From: Xylogone sp. PMI_703
Lineage: Eukaryota > Ascomycota > Leotiomycetes
Reading direction: 5' to 3'
Assembly: GCA_021399445.1 (NCBI GenBank)
Contig: JAJTUQ010000001.1
Location: 2,604,001 to 2,668,000 of the forward strand
Length of the DNA stretch: 64,000 bases
Made by a program: the position numbers and the translations under genes. The notes beneath the pieces were generated by a model. It saw nothing but the letters and a program-made list of their open reading frames with translations, made no database searches and was not told where the DNA came from. This document shows positions 20,472-31,837 of the stretch, piece by piece (within the stretch, counting starts at the first letter, position 1; each line of letters opens with the position of its first letter).

Positions 20472-22035
20472 GTTTTGATGAGAAGATGGTTTACGGGTGT
20501 GAAGGTCATTAGAACCGCTATTACCAGGGCAACCACAAACACGGATAACTCGCCAAAGATCAATCCAATCAAAGAGATGATTGGGAGCTCATTAGGCTGT
20601 CGGTAAAATTCCTGTACATCCTATGCTCCGGATTTTGAGGTGGCTATTGTTGAGATTTATGTAGCAGGTAATCTGATGACTCATCCCAATTACGGATAAG
20701 GGTGGTAAAGATGGAATATACGGCTTTTGAGCCTTTACCAGTATTCTTAGCTAAGCTAGTTACAACTTCTTGCGAGCCATATTGGTATTGTCCGTCATTG
20801 TCCGTCATTGATAACTGGTCAACTCTCCATATGAGAGGCTACAAGCGTTCTGGTGAGTGGTGGTTCTCCGCCACCCGTCACAGATGCGATTGCAGACAAT
20901 CATCTAAGCTACTTCATTATACAACCCCGTTGACATATCCCAAATGCAGAGTCAGGAATGGTACGAAGATATAATACAATTTCATCAGCACGCCAAGACC
21001 GGAGAAAGTGCCATATATATGTCTTTAATGTACCAAATCTTCTACCCATTCACCACTCCATTCACTGGACTTTAATTAATAGAACAATATGAACAATAAT
21101 CTCAAATTCACTCATGAACCTTTCAATCAATATTCAACGCCAACTTCGATTCAAATTTTCAAATAGAAGATGTTCCGCTACACGAATTACATCAGCGAAG
21201 CTTCGTAACACAATGCCCGGAGGAGAGTTAGGAGAGACCAACACCCACTCCAGACACTCCGATGCAGGATGCAGGTCAAGCAAGTGCACCTCCATCAGGC
21301 TTCGCGAAGACTATTAACAGATCAAAAGAGGTGAGGAAACGAAGGGCTGTGAGGAAACCATCTGTAAACACCACAGAGCTCAGATAGCTGGCGCTCTGAT
21401 CCATGTTCTGCCATTCTTGCATCATCTTTACGAAACATCGTCTGTACCCTCCTAACGCATTTTGTATTTATGGCTATCAATACAGTTTTGTCGTTGTCAA
21501 TTTTTCTTCTGTCACTTATATTAGGTATATTTCTACAGTTCATCTTCATAAAATCTGTAATATATAGCTTGACTCCTTGTTGTCTGCCACTCCATCCGAA
21601 TTCCCCGTAGTCGAGAATCGTGCAGATTCTTGTGCTGTCGCCTTTGGTGGCTTTTGGAAGATGTACCCAAAGCTGGTGGCTAATGCTTTACCTTGCGTGT
21701 GGGTAACTCCGGATCTGCTGTCTAATTCACTGATGTGGATTGAGCTGTATTAATTTTATGATACCAGAATACCCTATTTGTATCAAGGATTTAGTTTTGT
21801 ATATTCACTTACATATGAACCACCAGACCAAGCAACAAAATATTCTAGGTTTTTACATCTATGTTATAATATAGCCATAACTTCATGATTTGCAGCTCAT
21901 CAAATAACCTTACTTAAGTACTTTTGTCTTACGCATACGGAGTGGTCCGCAAGATATATTTAAAAGTCAATAAACTCCCTGCTATCATCCTCTTGAAAAG
22001 TACGCCACATATGAGTTAAGATACTAGTAAGCTCT
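20472..22035. other. No recognisable gene; AT-rich spacer
   Basis: Short frames only (20702-20974, 21114-21317, 21322-21549), none with a recognisable domain. It covers the promoter side of the decayed kinase-like gene and the 3' flank of the SRPK-like kinase. Confidence 0.45.
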
Positions 22036-23550
22036 TCATTCCAGCAGCTTTCGCATTCTCTGAACCTCGGGAAGCCCCCACTTCCTCATCCATGCCGACC
22101 CCGAAACTTCCTTCGCTGTAAGTCTCTCCTCGGGCTTCAGCCGCATCATACTCCTCAGCATATTAGACAAATCGACATTCTCTCCATCCGTAAGCTCTTC
22201 CATCTCCTCCCCTCTCCTCGCTTTATTGATAGATGAGTCAAACCGCTCCGCCCATGGTTGACTTGCATAATCTTTTCGTACGCCTTCTTCATCAAACCAC
22301 CTGGAGCGACCATCCCATTTCTGCCACCACTCATCAGGTAGTTTACCAAACACATCCACATGCTCCTTAACCATCCAGTCCCTAGGTGGGATCCATATCT
22401 CGAATAATGGCCGCTGGCCCATAATCTCAAAGATGGCACACCCAAGAGTCCAGATATCAGAGGGGAAAAGAACGGGTTCCTTGGAACGAAAATAGATCTC
22501 TGGCGGAACCAATATACCAGGCGTTTTTGAATAATAGCGTGAAGTGACCGACGGTAGGAATGCCTCTCCAAAGTCAGTGAGGAGAATACTGGCTTCAGAT
22601 AAGGGAACTTTATCACATTCTTTCCCTAACCAAACCGGCGGGATGCCATGGAGTGGCACGCCTTTCGGGAGGGGCCCCTGGTCAACCCGCTCAACGGTTT
22701 CGTAGTTCGGAGAACCGTACTTCTCATATAATTGGTCAGTGGAAAGAGTGTCTATGCCTTTTGGGAGACGGAGCAAGACGTTTCCAAGATGAAGATCTGA
22801 AGAGATATCAGCAACTATTAAAACGTAACTTATGTGGAGACTATTCCTCATTCACAGAGACTCAATATACGTACCGGAATGGACAATCCCCTGAGAATGT
22901 AGATATTCAATGGCGAGAATAAGTTGAGCAGCAATAGCACGTGCTGTAGGTAGCTGAAAGATTCTTTTAGTCGATGCATCTTTAGCATCAGACAGGCTCA
23001 TCCTGGCTGGTTCCAACACCAAACATCGATGTTTCCCATTCGGCCCTTTAATAGAGAACTCATCCTGCACTAAATGTATCATTTGCTTTCCTGGATGTCC
23101 ACCATTATCTGAATCCGTTACCACCCGCAGTAGTTGTAAGATGTCTTTTTCATGTGAGTCACTGTCAGCGACGATGATCTTGACACCAGCATATCTATGC
23201 TTCTTTTCATCTCGGGCTAGCCAAATCGTGGAGAAAGATCCAAAGCCAAGCTTATGCACTATACGATATCGATCGTGTAGATAGTCTCCAATTTTTACAG
23301 TATGATAACCACCTGGGCCATATCGCTTGAGGTGTTCAACATTCTCCAGAGGCATGTATTGGAATTCAAAATGTTTATGAGGCTTATTTCCAGTAGATGT
23401 GCTTTTCTTGTGATTTAGCGCTGTGAATGATCTTCTGTGGCATAATGGGATCCAAGATGTAACAGGATGGAGGCTGGATGTAAGTATGGAGAAACGGCGT
23501 GGGTGGTTCAGCCATCGGATAGGGAAGGAGGATGGGAGATATCTCGCCAT
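22036..23550 (-). CDS. SRPK-like serine/threonine protein kinase
   Basis: Two exons (23550-22875 and 22796-22036) joined by a 78-nt intron give about 478 residues. The kinase core is complete: glycine loop LGFGSFSTIW (about 101-110), lysine in AGVKIIV (about 124), catalytic loop HSDLHLGN created exactly across the splice junction, DFGEA, and the PPEI activation-segment end. The large insert before DFG, with NYETVERV and PLHGIPPVWLG, is typical of fungal SRPK-type kinases that phosphorylate SR-rich proteins. This branch is widely expanded and often strain-variable. The first ATG of the frame is at 23550. The first 50 residues are rich in Arg, Ser and Leu with few acidic residues (ARYLPSSFPIRWLNHPRRFS), like a mitochondrial presequence, which is unusual for SRPKs. 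No disabling change is seen although the gene sits among decayed sequence. Confidence 0.88.
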
Positions 23551-24551
23551 TGTAAGGAGCACATCGATGAGGATACTCAAATGTTATCTCCAAAACTATT
23601 TAGGCTGAAGACAGAATCTCATAAATATGCCGCCATGTAGGATCGAGACCAGTCAAAGTGAAACCAAAGGGGACAGAAATAATGCGATTGCTGATAAGAG
23701 CCCACGTCGCTCCCAAAGTCGACGCACGCTTAACACTTGAATAAATTAAAGCGTCAAATACTCAAACAATCTCACAATATCACTGAATCAGTAGTTCTTA
23801 TTTCACATATCATACATGGTTAAAGAGAAGTTGGGAACATAGACCTGGGCAACGCAATACGTCATATCAAAGATTAGCGAAGTTTACCCAGCAGACACCC
23901 TGATTTATTATCCCGTGCCCCCTCCCCCCTTTTTCCTGTGGATTATTGGGGTCAACTTCTGCAGGGCGCTCCAAAGCTGCAACCGTGTAAATTAAATACG
24001 GCAACATAACCAGAAATATGCAAAGTTTGCTGCTACGCACAGCAAACTACCGGATACCTACTGTGGTACCAAACAATGAAAACTTGAAACCCACAACGGA
24101 GCTCACAAAATTTAGGAATAAGAGAGCGTTGAAAGGTTGATCAATATCAGTGCCCTGGATTATATTTACAACACTTTTATCAAGAATGTCAAGAATCGCA
24201 AGCGCTGCTTGTTTAGACGCACTGTAAACGGGTAGAAACTAGCTAAAAAATAATGGTGTAATATCCTACAGCGGCATGTATCCTCGGTCTTGACTTATTG
24301 TCATATGACTAGCACATGACTTCGTTGCCTATTCTAGCTTTCTTTCACCTTGTACTATTGCAGCTCTACGTACAACTTCATACCAATAAAAAGTTGTTGA
24401 CCTCTATTGCTTCCTTCCAACAGGTTATACGCTCCGGTTGCAATATCGGGAGTTCCATCCATTCCCTCCATTTTGTCAATTAATTTGTCACGCCATTCAC
24501 TCCAGTCGTTGTATTTATTGTTCGCCTCGCATCTTCGTTCTCACCATCAAG
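23551..24551. other. Spacer with possible Copia LTR end and primer-binding site
   Basis: No host gene is visible. Just before the gag-like ORF the sequence ttccaaca is followed by ggttatacgctcc (24422-24434). This resembles the 3' end of a Copia LTR (…CAACA) followed by a primer-binding site starting GGTTAT. The LTR's 5' limit and its partner copy cannot be identified by eye. Confidence 0.35.
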
Positions 24552-25163
24552 ATGTCAGACGATCCCGGCTTGGTCTTCCTTCCCAAGGACCAGCGTTTGA
24601 GGGGACCAGAGAACTACGATTTATGGAGTTCAAGAGTCAAGACTTTGCTCATGTCAAAGGGTTTAGAGGACCAGATTTCAGATTCATGCGAAGCACCTCA
24701 ACCCATATCCACGGCCGACAACGAGCTCGTTCCCAATCCTGAGGCTAAAGCCTGGAGGCAGACAGACGGCAAAGCTCTCATGTGTATCCAGTGCAACATC
24801 GACGACAAAGCCATACAGCTAATCCGCGATTGTCACACTGCTAGAGAAGCATGGAAGACTCTCCGAGATCAGTATCAAGGAAAATGCCGCAGTTTACAAT
24901 TGAAGTATATGTTTGAGATATTCACTGTGGAGAGATGGGAGGTCAAGACTACACGCGCATTTATCGATGCTTTCAAAACCGCCATAGCCAATCTTCACAG
25001 CGTCGAAGGCGACAATATGGACTTGTTTTACCAATTTGCATTTATCAGAGCCTTGGAAGATGATTATCCCGCTTGGGCAGAGCGTCAGCGAGCTCCTAGC
25101 GGAACGGAGAAACGTCCTAGTCTTCAAGATCTCATGAATGATGTCGCTGCGAGATACCTCTAG
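24552..25163 (+). CDS. Copia-type retrotransposon gag-like ORF (UBN2-like), truncated
   Basis: The ATG at 24552 opens 203 residues starting MSDDPGLVFLPKDQRLRGPE, then NYDLWSSRVKTLLMSKGL and AREAWKTLRDQYQGKCRSLQLKYMF (not contiguous). These are the landmarks of Ty1/Copia gag proteins of the UBN2/DUF4219 type, which form the particle shell. The family normally continues with a CCHC zinc knuckle, protease, integrase and reverse transcriptase. None is present; the frame ends abruptly at TAG 25161-25163, where antisense HNH-domain sequence begins. This is therefore a fragment of an element, possibly co-opted but more likely dead. Unlike its AT-rich surroundings it is intact over 200 codons and does not look RIP-mutated, so insertion may be recent or the ORF may be under selection. 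Confidence 0.75.
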   Translation: MSDDPGLVFLPKDQRLRGPENYDLWSSRVKTLLMSKGLEDQISDSCEAPQPISTADNELVPNPEAKAWRQTDGKALMCIQCNIDDKAIQLIRDCHTAREAWKTLRDQYQGKCRSLQLKYMFEIFTVERWEVKTTRAFIDAFKTAIANLHSVEGDNMDLFYQFAFIRALEDDYPAWAERQRAPSGTEKRPSLQDLMNDVAARYL

Positions 25164-25448
25164 TTTCTCGAACTCTTCTGTTTCCATGGAGAACAAATTG
25201 CCATCTGCATCTTTGGCGTTGTCTTCTCCTATACGTTTTGCCGCATCTTTATGATTGGATCTACGTGATACGACACAACGAAAATGCTCGCGGATAAGAC
25301 AATTACCTTGGAGAGTTGATATTCGATATGGTGTACCGGCCAACCCTTGGGATCCTCCCTGCACTTGTTGAATTGCCGAATGATACGCAGGAGAGGATTG
25401 GGGAGTTTTCCCGATGGAGGCTTTTACTGTAGACACAGGCGTTAGCAT
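25150..25448 (-). pseudogene. HNH-endonuclease domain fragment
   Basis: Read on the minus strand, the sequence contains CLIREHFRCVVSRR followed by a helix with HKDAAKRIG, an Asp/Glu-rich turn and FEKLEVS. This is the typical start of a fungal HNH endonuclease domain (HNH_2 type), in which LEVAHI and the second His/Asn half should follow. Here the match ends at about 25150, exactly where the Copia gag-like ORF on the other strand ends. The domain is therefore cut before its catalytic half. Whether the gene's 5' part continues above 25448 is not clear. The call rests on motif memory, not a search. Confidence 0.55.
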
Positions 25449-26003
25449 AGAGACATTAATCTGCTCCTAATGCATATTCGGTTGACAAGTTAAAGACGCC
25501 CATAGAGAGATTATTCATGACGGGAGAGTGGTGATGAGGTTGATGGATTGTCGGAATCGAATCTGCGCGAAGAATATGGCGATAACGATGTCATTGTTGT
25601 AATGAGGATTCTATAGGATAGACGTCAATCCTACCCCTTATCTCAAAGCCAAGTTATCGTAGACCTATCGTATGAAGGCTATCTTCCGTTTGAAATTATT
25701 CTAGGCTCATCCCGGAAACTCCCAGCAGATCTCAGTCACAGCGTTTGTTGATCGAGTTACGAAACCGGCATAGAGAGGGTTGATAGTATCAACGCTGTAT
25801 GTGTGTCCTATTCTATAAAGATATGAAAGACGACATACCCGCACCGGTAGCTCCATTTAACATGAAATGTTTGAACCAATATACCTCCCAAGATGTATTG
25901 AGACTCCCATCCTTCTAGAACAGTATGCACTATATACATCACATTAACCTGTTAGATAACACATATAAGTCACATTATTGCTCAGACTCAGCTAGACATA
26001 CGA
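25449..26003. other. No recognisable gene
   Basis: AT-rich spacer between the HNH fragment and the inverted-repeat element; possible 5' remains of the HNH gene, but no convincing exon. Confidence 0.4.
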
Positions 26004-26799
26004 TACGGCTGGCCCGGGTGCCACTCGCGCCACAACGACTAACAATTAATTATTACGAATTATCGATTTACCAAACTTCCGCATATTTAGCTATTTACTA
26101 TAGATTCAGCGATAATCATGATATTTAAGCTGTATAATAATTTATTCGATCATAACTTGCCAAGAGAAGGAGGTGATTGACAGCCAAAGCTCGTCGGTAT
26201 GAAGTATAGGCGCTACAGGGCATTGCTTACAGGCTTAAACCCTACAAGGTGTCGCTTACAGGGCCTTGGGCCTGTAAGCGTGCTAGAAGGAGCCAACGGC
26301 CGTAGGGCGTTGGCGATACGGTACAGCCCATACAGTACGGTACAGCCCATACAGTACGGTACAGCCCATACAGTACGGTACAGCCCATACAGTACGGTAC
26401 AGCCCATACAGTACGGTACAGCCCATACAGTACGGTACAGCCCATACAGTACGGTACAGCCCATACAGTACGGTACAGCCCATACAGTACGGTACAGCCC
26501 ATACAGTACGGTACAGCCCATACAGTACGGTACAGCCCATACAGTAGGCCTAAAGCCCTATAACCGAAGCCTGGTAGGGCCTCGGTGCCTTAGGCCGACC
26601 ATAGGCCGACAAGCTTTAAAAGCTAACTATCCTTTTATTTTGAGTTGGTTATAAGTAACTTAATTTCCATACAGTCTAGCTATTATAAGGTAACTAAATA
26701 TATGGAAATTTGTTGAATATACTGACGTTTGGTAAATTAATAATATTTAATGATTAATTGAAAATCGTTGTGGCGCGAGTGGCACCTGGGCCAGCCGTA
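26004..26799. mobile_element. Non-autonomous DNA transposon (MITE-like) with terminal inverted repeats and TA duplication
   Basis: The ends are inverted copies of each other. The left, from 26006, reads CGGCTGGCCCGGGTGCCACT and the right, read on the minus strand from 26797, reads CGGCTGGCCCAGGTGCCACT, continuing CGCGCCACAACGA on both. Similarity goes on, with gaps, through an AT-rich subterminal zone (tttaccaaac on both sides). Each end is flanked by TA (26004-26005 and 26798-26799), the target duplication of Tc1/mariner/pogo-type elements. There is no transposase frame; the centre holds a 12-copy tandem repeat and GC-rich ggccgtagggc-type palindromes. It must depend on an enzyme encoded elsewhere. 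Two degraded relatives lie at about 17.5-18.2 kb. Confidence 0.8.
26317..26544. repeat. Twelve perfect tandem copies of a 19-bp unit
   Basis: The unit tacggtacagcccatacag is repeated exactly twelve times (228 bp) without a single difference. The unit length is not a multiple of three, so the open frames that run through it on both strands are by-products of the repeat, not genes. Perfect identity amid degraded DNA suggests very recent expansion or ongoing homogenisation, and copy number is probably variable between strains. Confidence 0.97.
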
Positions 26800-26927
26800 T
26801 ACGAGCTTCCCTCAAGATATCAAAATACTTTTCTCATCTCATTCCAAGTATCAAAATCTAACCAAGATGTACATCGCTCAAACTTGCAGAACCACAACAC
26901 ATTTCCTCCTCTGCACTATATTACCCA

Positions 26928-27795
26928 CTAAACCTCATCAGCAGTCGTCAATTCCCCAAACACAGCATCGTAGATAGCCTTTCCCACACCCGTTGCACTA
27001 GCAGGATTCTGCCCCGTAATCAATCTTCCACCCCTCGCGACAACCACCTTCTCCCCCCATGGCTTATCAGCCTTGACGAACTTCCCACCACTCGCCCGGT
27101 TCAATTCGTCCTCGAGAGAGAATGGCATGTATTTAGTCTTGTCTACAGCGTCCTCTTCAGCATTGGAGAACCCAGTGACGGGTTGGCCGCTGATCAAGTA
27201 TTCGCCGGAGGGGAGCTTGACAGAAGCGAGTGCAGCCGGGCCATGGCAAACTGCGGCAATGATCTTGTTGTGGGAATAGAACTCGTTGATTAGCTTATGA
27301 GAGGTCTCATCAATTGCTAAATCGAACATTGCTAGATATACGTCAGTAAGTGTTGTCCCGTTGTCTATTTCATAACGAGAATGAATGGGAAAGCCTTACG
27401 TCCATGTCCACCCACGAAGAAGATCCCCTCGTAGTCCTTGGCGTGGCCTAGCAATGTCTCCAACTTCACGGTATTCTGCCACACATCTTTGTGCTTGTTC
27501 AAGAAGGTCACACTCGGTTTATCCTCCTTGAAGGCCTCTACAGAGCTAGGGTCAAGTGGCGCCTCGCCGCCCTTTGGTGAGGCGACGGTGATGTCGAAGT
27601 GATCGGCCAATTCGAAGTAAGGGTGTGCGAGCTCGGGCTAGAAGAGAATTGACATTGTCAGTCAAAGATCGGACCAATACAGGTATGAAAATAAGAGTGA
27701 TCAGAGGAATAACATACCAAATACCACCCAGTCTTCTCCCCCGAGTTGCCCATGTCCTCATGCGACGTCAAAACGAACAGGAACTTTGGCGCCAT
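26928..27795 (-). CDS. DJ-1/PfpI family protein, Hsp31/glyoxalase III-like
   Basis: Three exons (27795-27718, 27637-27400, 27331-26928) give about 239 residues, close to the usual size of fungal Hsp31/Glx3 proteins. The start MAPKFLFVLTSHEDMGNSGE, the GGHGP loop rebuilt across the second splice, the nucleophile elbow AAVCHGPAAL (Cys near residue 134) and LITGQNPASA near the end are characteristic. Members convert methylglyoxal to D-lactate without glutathione and act as stress chaperones. Catalytic Cys and the adjacent His are present. Introns are 80 and 68 nt with GTATGT and GTAAGG donors. The gene marks the left border of the GC-balanced compartment and lies only about 130 bp from the inverted-repeat element, which sits on its 3' side. 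Confidence 0.9.
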
Positions 27796-29254
27796 ATTGA
27801 TTCCTCTGTTTCCTTTCTTCTCTATCTTCAATCTCCAATGAAGCTACTATGATAACTAATAAACAGTCAGCCTACATCTCGTGAAAAGAAAATCTCACAC
27901 CTAAAGAGCTCTCTCACACTCGAATGACAAACCTTCGTTACTTCAGAAGTACACTCTCACAAATCTCAATACCTCAATTATATCAAATCAATCTTAAACA
28001 AAATCCCAATCTCACAATCGAATCGGATTGAATTGGATTTAAATTGAATCAATCAATCACTAACAGCGGTAAATACAAGCTACAAGTAAAAGAAGAAGGG
28101 AAGAAAAGGAAGCTCTTAAGAAGAAAACTAGTTACCCCCCTCCACAGTATACCCGCCTCAAAAAAATCACCTGAGGATCCCACGAAGATTCTTCTAACGA
28201 GTTTACCGAACGTAATCCACCTCTTTTCTTCCTTTCTTCTCTCTTCTTCTGTAGTTGTGGCCCCACTAACCTGTGTGACGTCACGGACTCTTAAAACCCC
28301 CCATTACGGACCGTTTTTTGCGTAACCAACACGCGCAACGGCGGAGCGCAAGATGCGATTGCTGGTTTGGGATTAGTGCCCGGTTTTGGCATATCTTCCG
28401 AGGACGAATTATTGGTAAGTGTAAGTGTTAATATGAATATAGAAGTGACTTTACAGTGGTAAACTATTGCATTGCTCTTGTGTTACCATCGTGAGGCTGT
28501 AATGGATGAACAGATACTGTAGCTTGGGTCGCTTAGATCGCTTACGGTAGTAGGTAGCACTGCTCCTTCAATACATTCAATAAGACACTTAGAAATCAAA
28601 GAGTAAGGAATAGTTTCATCTTCGGATCCAAGAACTAGTAACCTTTTATTCTCTCCTCATTATCATTATTCGTTACTTTGTATAGCTTTGGTCTATTATC
28701 TTTTAATGCATGTAAGATCCTCAGATCCTCCCAAACTCCAATCCCAATGCCAACACGAAACCCAACGCCAATACCAACTTTTAATTTCCCTTCCGTAACT
28801 CCATGATAGCACCAAAGGACCATAGTATTCCCGGGCATCACAAAGGAGAGCCGGTGCAGCATGTAGCATGTGGTGATGCAGGAGTATATCTCTACCCAGT
28901 CACTACCCTCTACTCCCACATAAAGCACAAAACCTCCCAACTAACAAAAACTGTTGCAGTCGTGTGTGTGTGATTCGAAAGTCGAATCATGGATAAAGAG
29001 CCATCGAAATTCAAAAGACAAATGAAAACTCTGAAGAGAACGACTGATAAGACCGAAGGTCTCTTCCCGTTTTCAATACAGGACAGGTTGGTGATACCCC
29101 TCCCAGACGCCTTAAATTCCGATGATAACTCCGTTTCCAATCCCTTCAAATGCAGATAATGAGAGTGTGGTAATACACATTCCCATCTATGAGTGATGGT
29201 AGGCTTTGTGATATAGTGAAAAAGTCGAAAAATGCTTCTGCCGTGCTATCCGCT
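27796..29254. other. Non-coding region between the glyoxalase-like and coiled-coil genes
   Basis: The first about 400 bases are the promoter side of the DJ-1-like gene, with CA- and CT-rich leader sequence. The rest is the 3' flank of the coiled-coil gene. The frame at 28635-28940 (minus) has no recognisable domain. Confidence 0.45.
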
Positions 29255-31837
29255 CTACCTTCGGATACTACCCATTCGCCCAAACCACCTCTTTGCTCCG
29301 CTAGCCTTGACAATGCCAGTGCCAGCAATTTCATCTTCTTCTGCATTTGTAGGGCTGATGTGACCCCCTACATCAATGCTTCCCGCCCTTCTCCTGCTGC
29401 CTACTTTGGGGTCACTTGCGCCATCGCCGCCAAATGCTGAAACAAATCCCCGGATGCCCTTCTCCTTTTCATTCCCCTTTCCTCCTGGAGACGTAGGTCC
29501 CGTTGCTCCGGCCAATGTGTTTCCTCGTGCTCTCTTGATGGGAGGTGGTGTAGCTCTTGCTGAGCTACCCTCGCTCTCTACCACGCTCTGACTTCGCCTA
29601 GCCTCGCTCTCTCGTCGTTCATTCCGTAGCTGTGAGGATCTCGACCCGCCGTTGTTATTCAATTGAGCTTGCTGCTGTTGCGGGCTAGGCTGTGGTGGTT
29701 CACTACCCATCCTGCCAAGGATCCGGTGCTTCAGACTGAAGGTTTTAGTATCACGTGGGGTACTAACTGGGGATGAGTTAACTGCTGTCGGAGAGTGTAA
29801 CATGGGCGAGTTTGTAATCGAGGTCTTTCGTAGTTTGGTAGTGGCTGAGAGAGATGATCGGCGATCCGGGAGTTCCAGGCGAGGAGATTTATTAAGATTA
29901 TTGTTTTGATTTTCGGTTTCTTCATAGTAACTTCGATAGTGACCTTTGGGATTGGACCTTGGGCTTGCAAGCACGGTGTCATCACTTCGAGGCTCCATGG
30001 AAGTGGCTCTTTCAACTGCAAGATATCTAGGCTGCCGAGGGTGAGGAGGAAGTTTAGGAGAGGTAGGTTCACGTTCAGGGTTGAACGTATCCTTACCCCA
30101 CCCCTCATTCATCGTGAAGAATTCCGGGGTAATAGCTCTCCTGGTGTAAGGACGATGCGAGGTTGGTTCATTGTCTTCCGTATACTCTTCATGTATCTCA
30201 TCATCCCAGCCATCTCTTCTACTAACAATTGTTCCAGCGCTCTTTGGCCGCGCAATAAGTGCCGACTGCAACGCCTCATGCCTATCTCTAGAGTTCGGGA
30301 AGCTCAAGACATGACCATGCGACGTTCGGTCCATATTCTCCTGTGTGTAGCTTTCATTGGAATTTTGCCGATGTCTCAACATGCTGCTGTGTGCGGTATC
30401 AGGAGTTGGCGGGAGTCCCCGAGCAAAGTCGAAGGCGCCTTTATTATCCAGGGTGTAAAACCTTGGGTGCTCTGCGGAGACCACCCTGCTCGGCCTGGCT
30501 CTCTCGCTGGTATTGCTCCTAGAGGGTCCTCTCAGTTGACTATGAATAGCAGAAGCTGTGAGATCCTGGGACTGCTCCAACTTTTTCCTTAAACGGTCAA
30601 AGCGTTGCAATGGCGAGGTGGTCTCGATAGATGGGAGAACAACATCGTAGTGACTCTTAAGAATGGCAGCCCGTCCTTGGGAAGCCCGTGGTGTAGCATG
30701 AACAGGAGGACTAGACTGGATCCATTCTTCTACGGAGGCTGACTTTCGATCTAATGATTGCCGTGGTAGTAAGTCATCATCATCTTCCTCGTCAAGGGCC
30801 GCCGCGGCACGCTTGTCACCGTAGACGCTCAGGAAAGAGCTCTCACTGAGCACACTTAATCGCGGGCTGTTGCATCCATCAGCAGTAGCAGCACCATCTT
30901 CAGCAAGCTTCGGCAAGGTAGAATCACTGGTACTGCGCGTGTTTGGTTGTGTCAAGTACAAGCTTCGCAGAGCCTCAGCTCCCTCACTCTTATCCGAAAG
31001 AAAAGATGGCATTCTTGCGAGCGCTCGTGCAGGCCTGACAGGTTGCTCCTGCTTTGGTTGCTCCGGTATACTCAAAGACACCTTTGGTATCTCGTCAATG
31101 CCCTTGAAACTAAAGTACCCAGTCTGGCCAAAATTTCTTGCGAGCTCTCGCTCTCGCTTCAATTGCTTTATTTCTTCCTCTAGGTCGCAAATGATACTGA
31201 CAGCCTCTTCTACAGCCTGATCACGCTTCTCTAGCTCAGCGACTAACTCTTCATTTACCTCCGTCTGAGCTGCTAGATCTTTCTCTAGGGCATCTAGCCG
31301 CGCCTCCAGGGTCTCCTGTCGCTGCCGACGATGGTACAGCTCCAGCTTGAGGTCAAAATTCTGCTTGTGTAGCGTAGAAACTTGCTGGTAACAATGTTAG
31401 CCGTGGAATTGTATATCATGGCTCATACTCAAAAGCCATTGCTTGAGAGGAAGACGTACCTCTTCCATTTGTTTAACTCCCATGCCTTTCTTAGAAGATG
31501 AGCTGCCCGTCCCACCTGAATTGGGGCGCGCCTCATCGTTCCCGCGGGTTCCCCTCACGGGAGAACTCTGTGCCTCTCTCAACGCCATTGCCTCCTCTTG
31601 CATCTTGCTCCTTCGTCGGGCACTCTCTACTTTCCTCTCTCTGATGCGTTCGTGCAGTAAACTCGCGCCAGGTCCTCCCGAGTCCCGTCGCGCGTTGTGA
31701 TTCTCCGAACGCGACGGCAAGTTGACCGTGGAGCTGTTGGTGCTCGAGGTCTGGGGCGTCATCCTGCTGTGGCCAGAAGCACTAGATTCGGGACGCGGAG
31801 GGCGAAATCGCCTTGAAGAATACGTGTGCTCGTCCAT
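29255..31837 (-). CDS. Centrosomin-motif (Cnn_1N-like) coiled-coil protein
   Basis: Two exons (31837-31460 and 31384-29255) across a 75-nt intron encode about 835 residues. Residues 1-126 are Ser/Arg-rich and disordered. Exon 2 opens with QVSTLHKQNFDLKLELYHRR, the centrosomin N-terminal motif, followed by a coiled coil to about residue 215. Proteins with this motif recruit gamma-tubulin complexes to spindle pole bodies or other microtubule-organising centres (fungal Mto1/ApsB and Pcp1 groups). The remaining about 600 residues are Ser/Pro-rich and disordered, ending in a basic tail KRWFGRMGSIRR. It is shorter and less coiled than classical Mto1 or Pcp1, so it may be a distinct septal or microtubule-organising-centre relative. 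The start is the first ATG of the exon, with a normal leader. Confidence 0.72.

Noticed and set aside
26213..26540. Open frames encoding Met-Gly-Cys-Thr-Val repeats on both strands
   Set aside because: They are produced by the 19-bp tandem array being open in every frame; they have no start context and the array lies inside a transposon.
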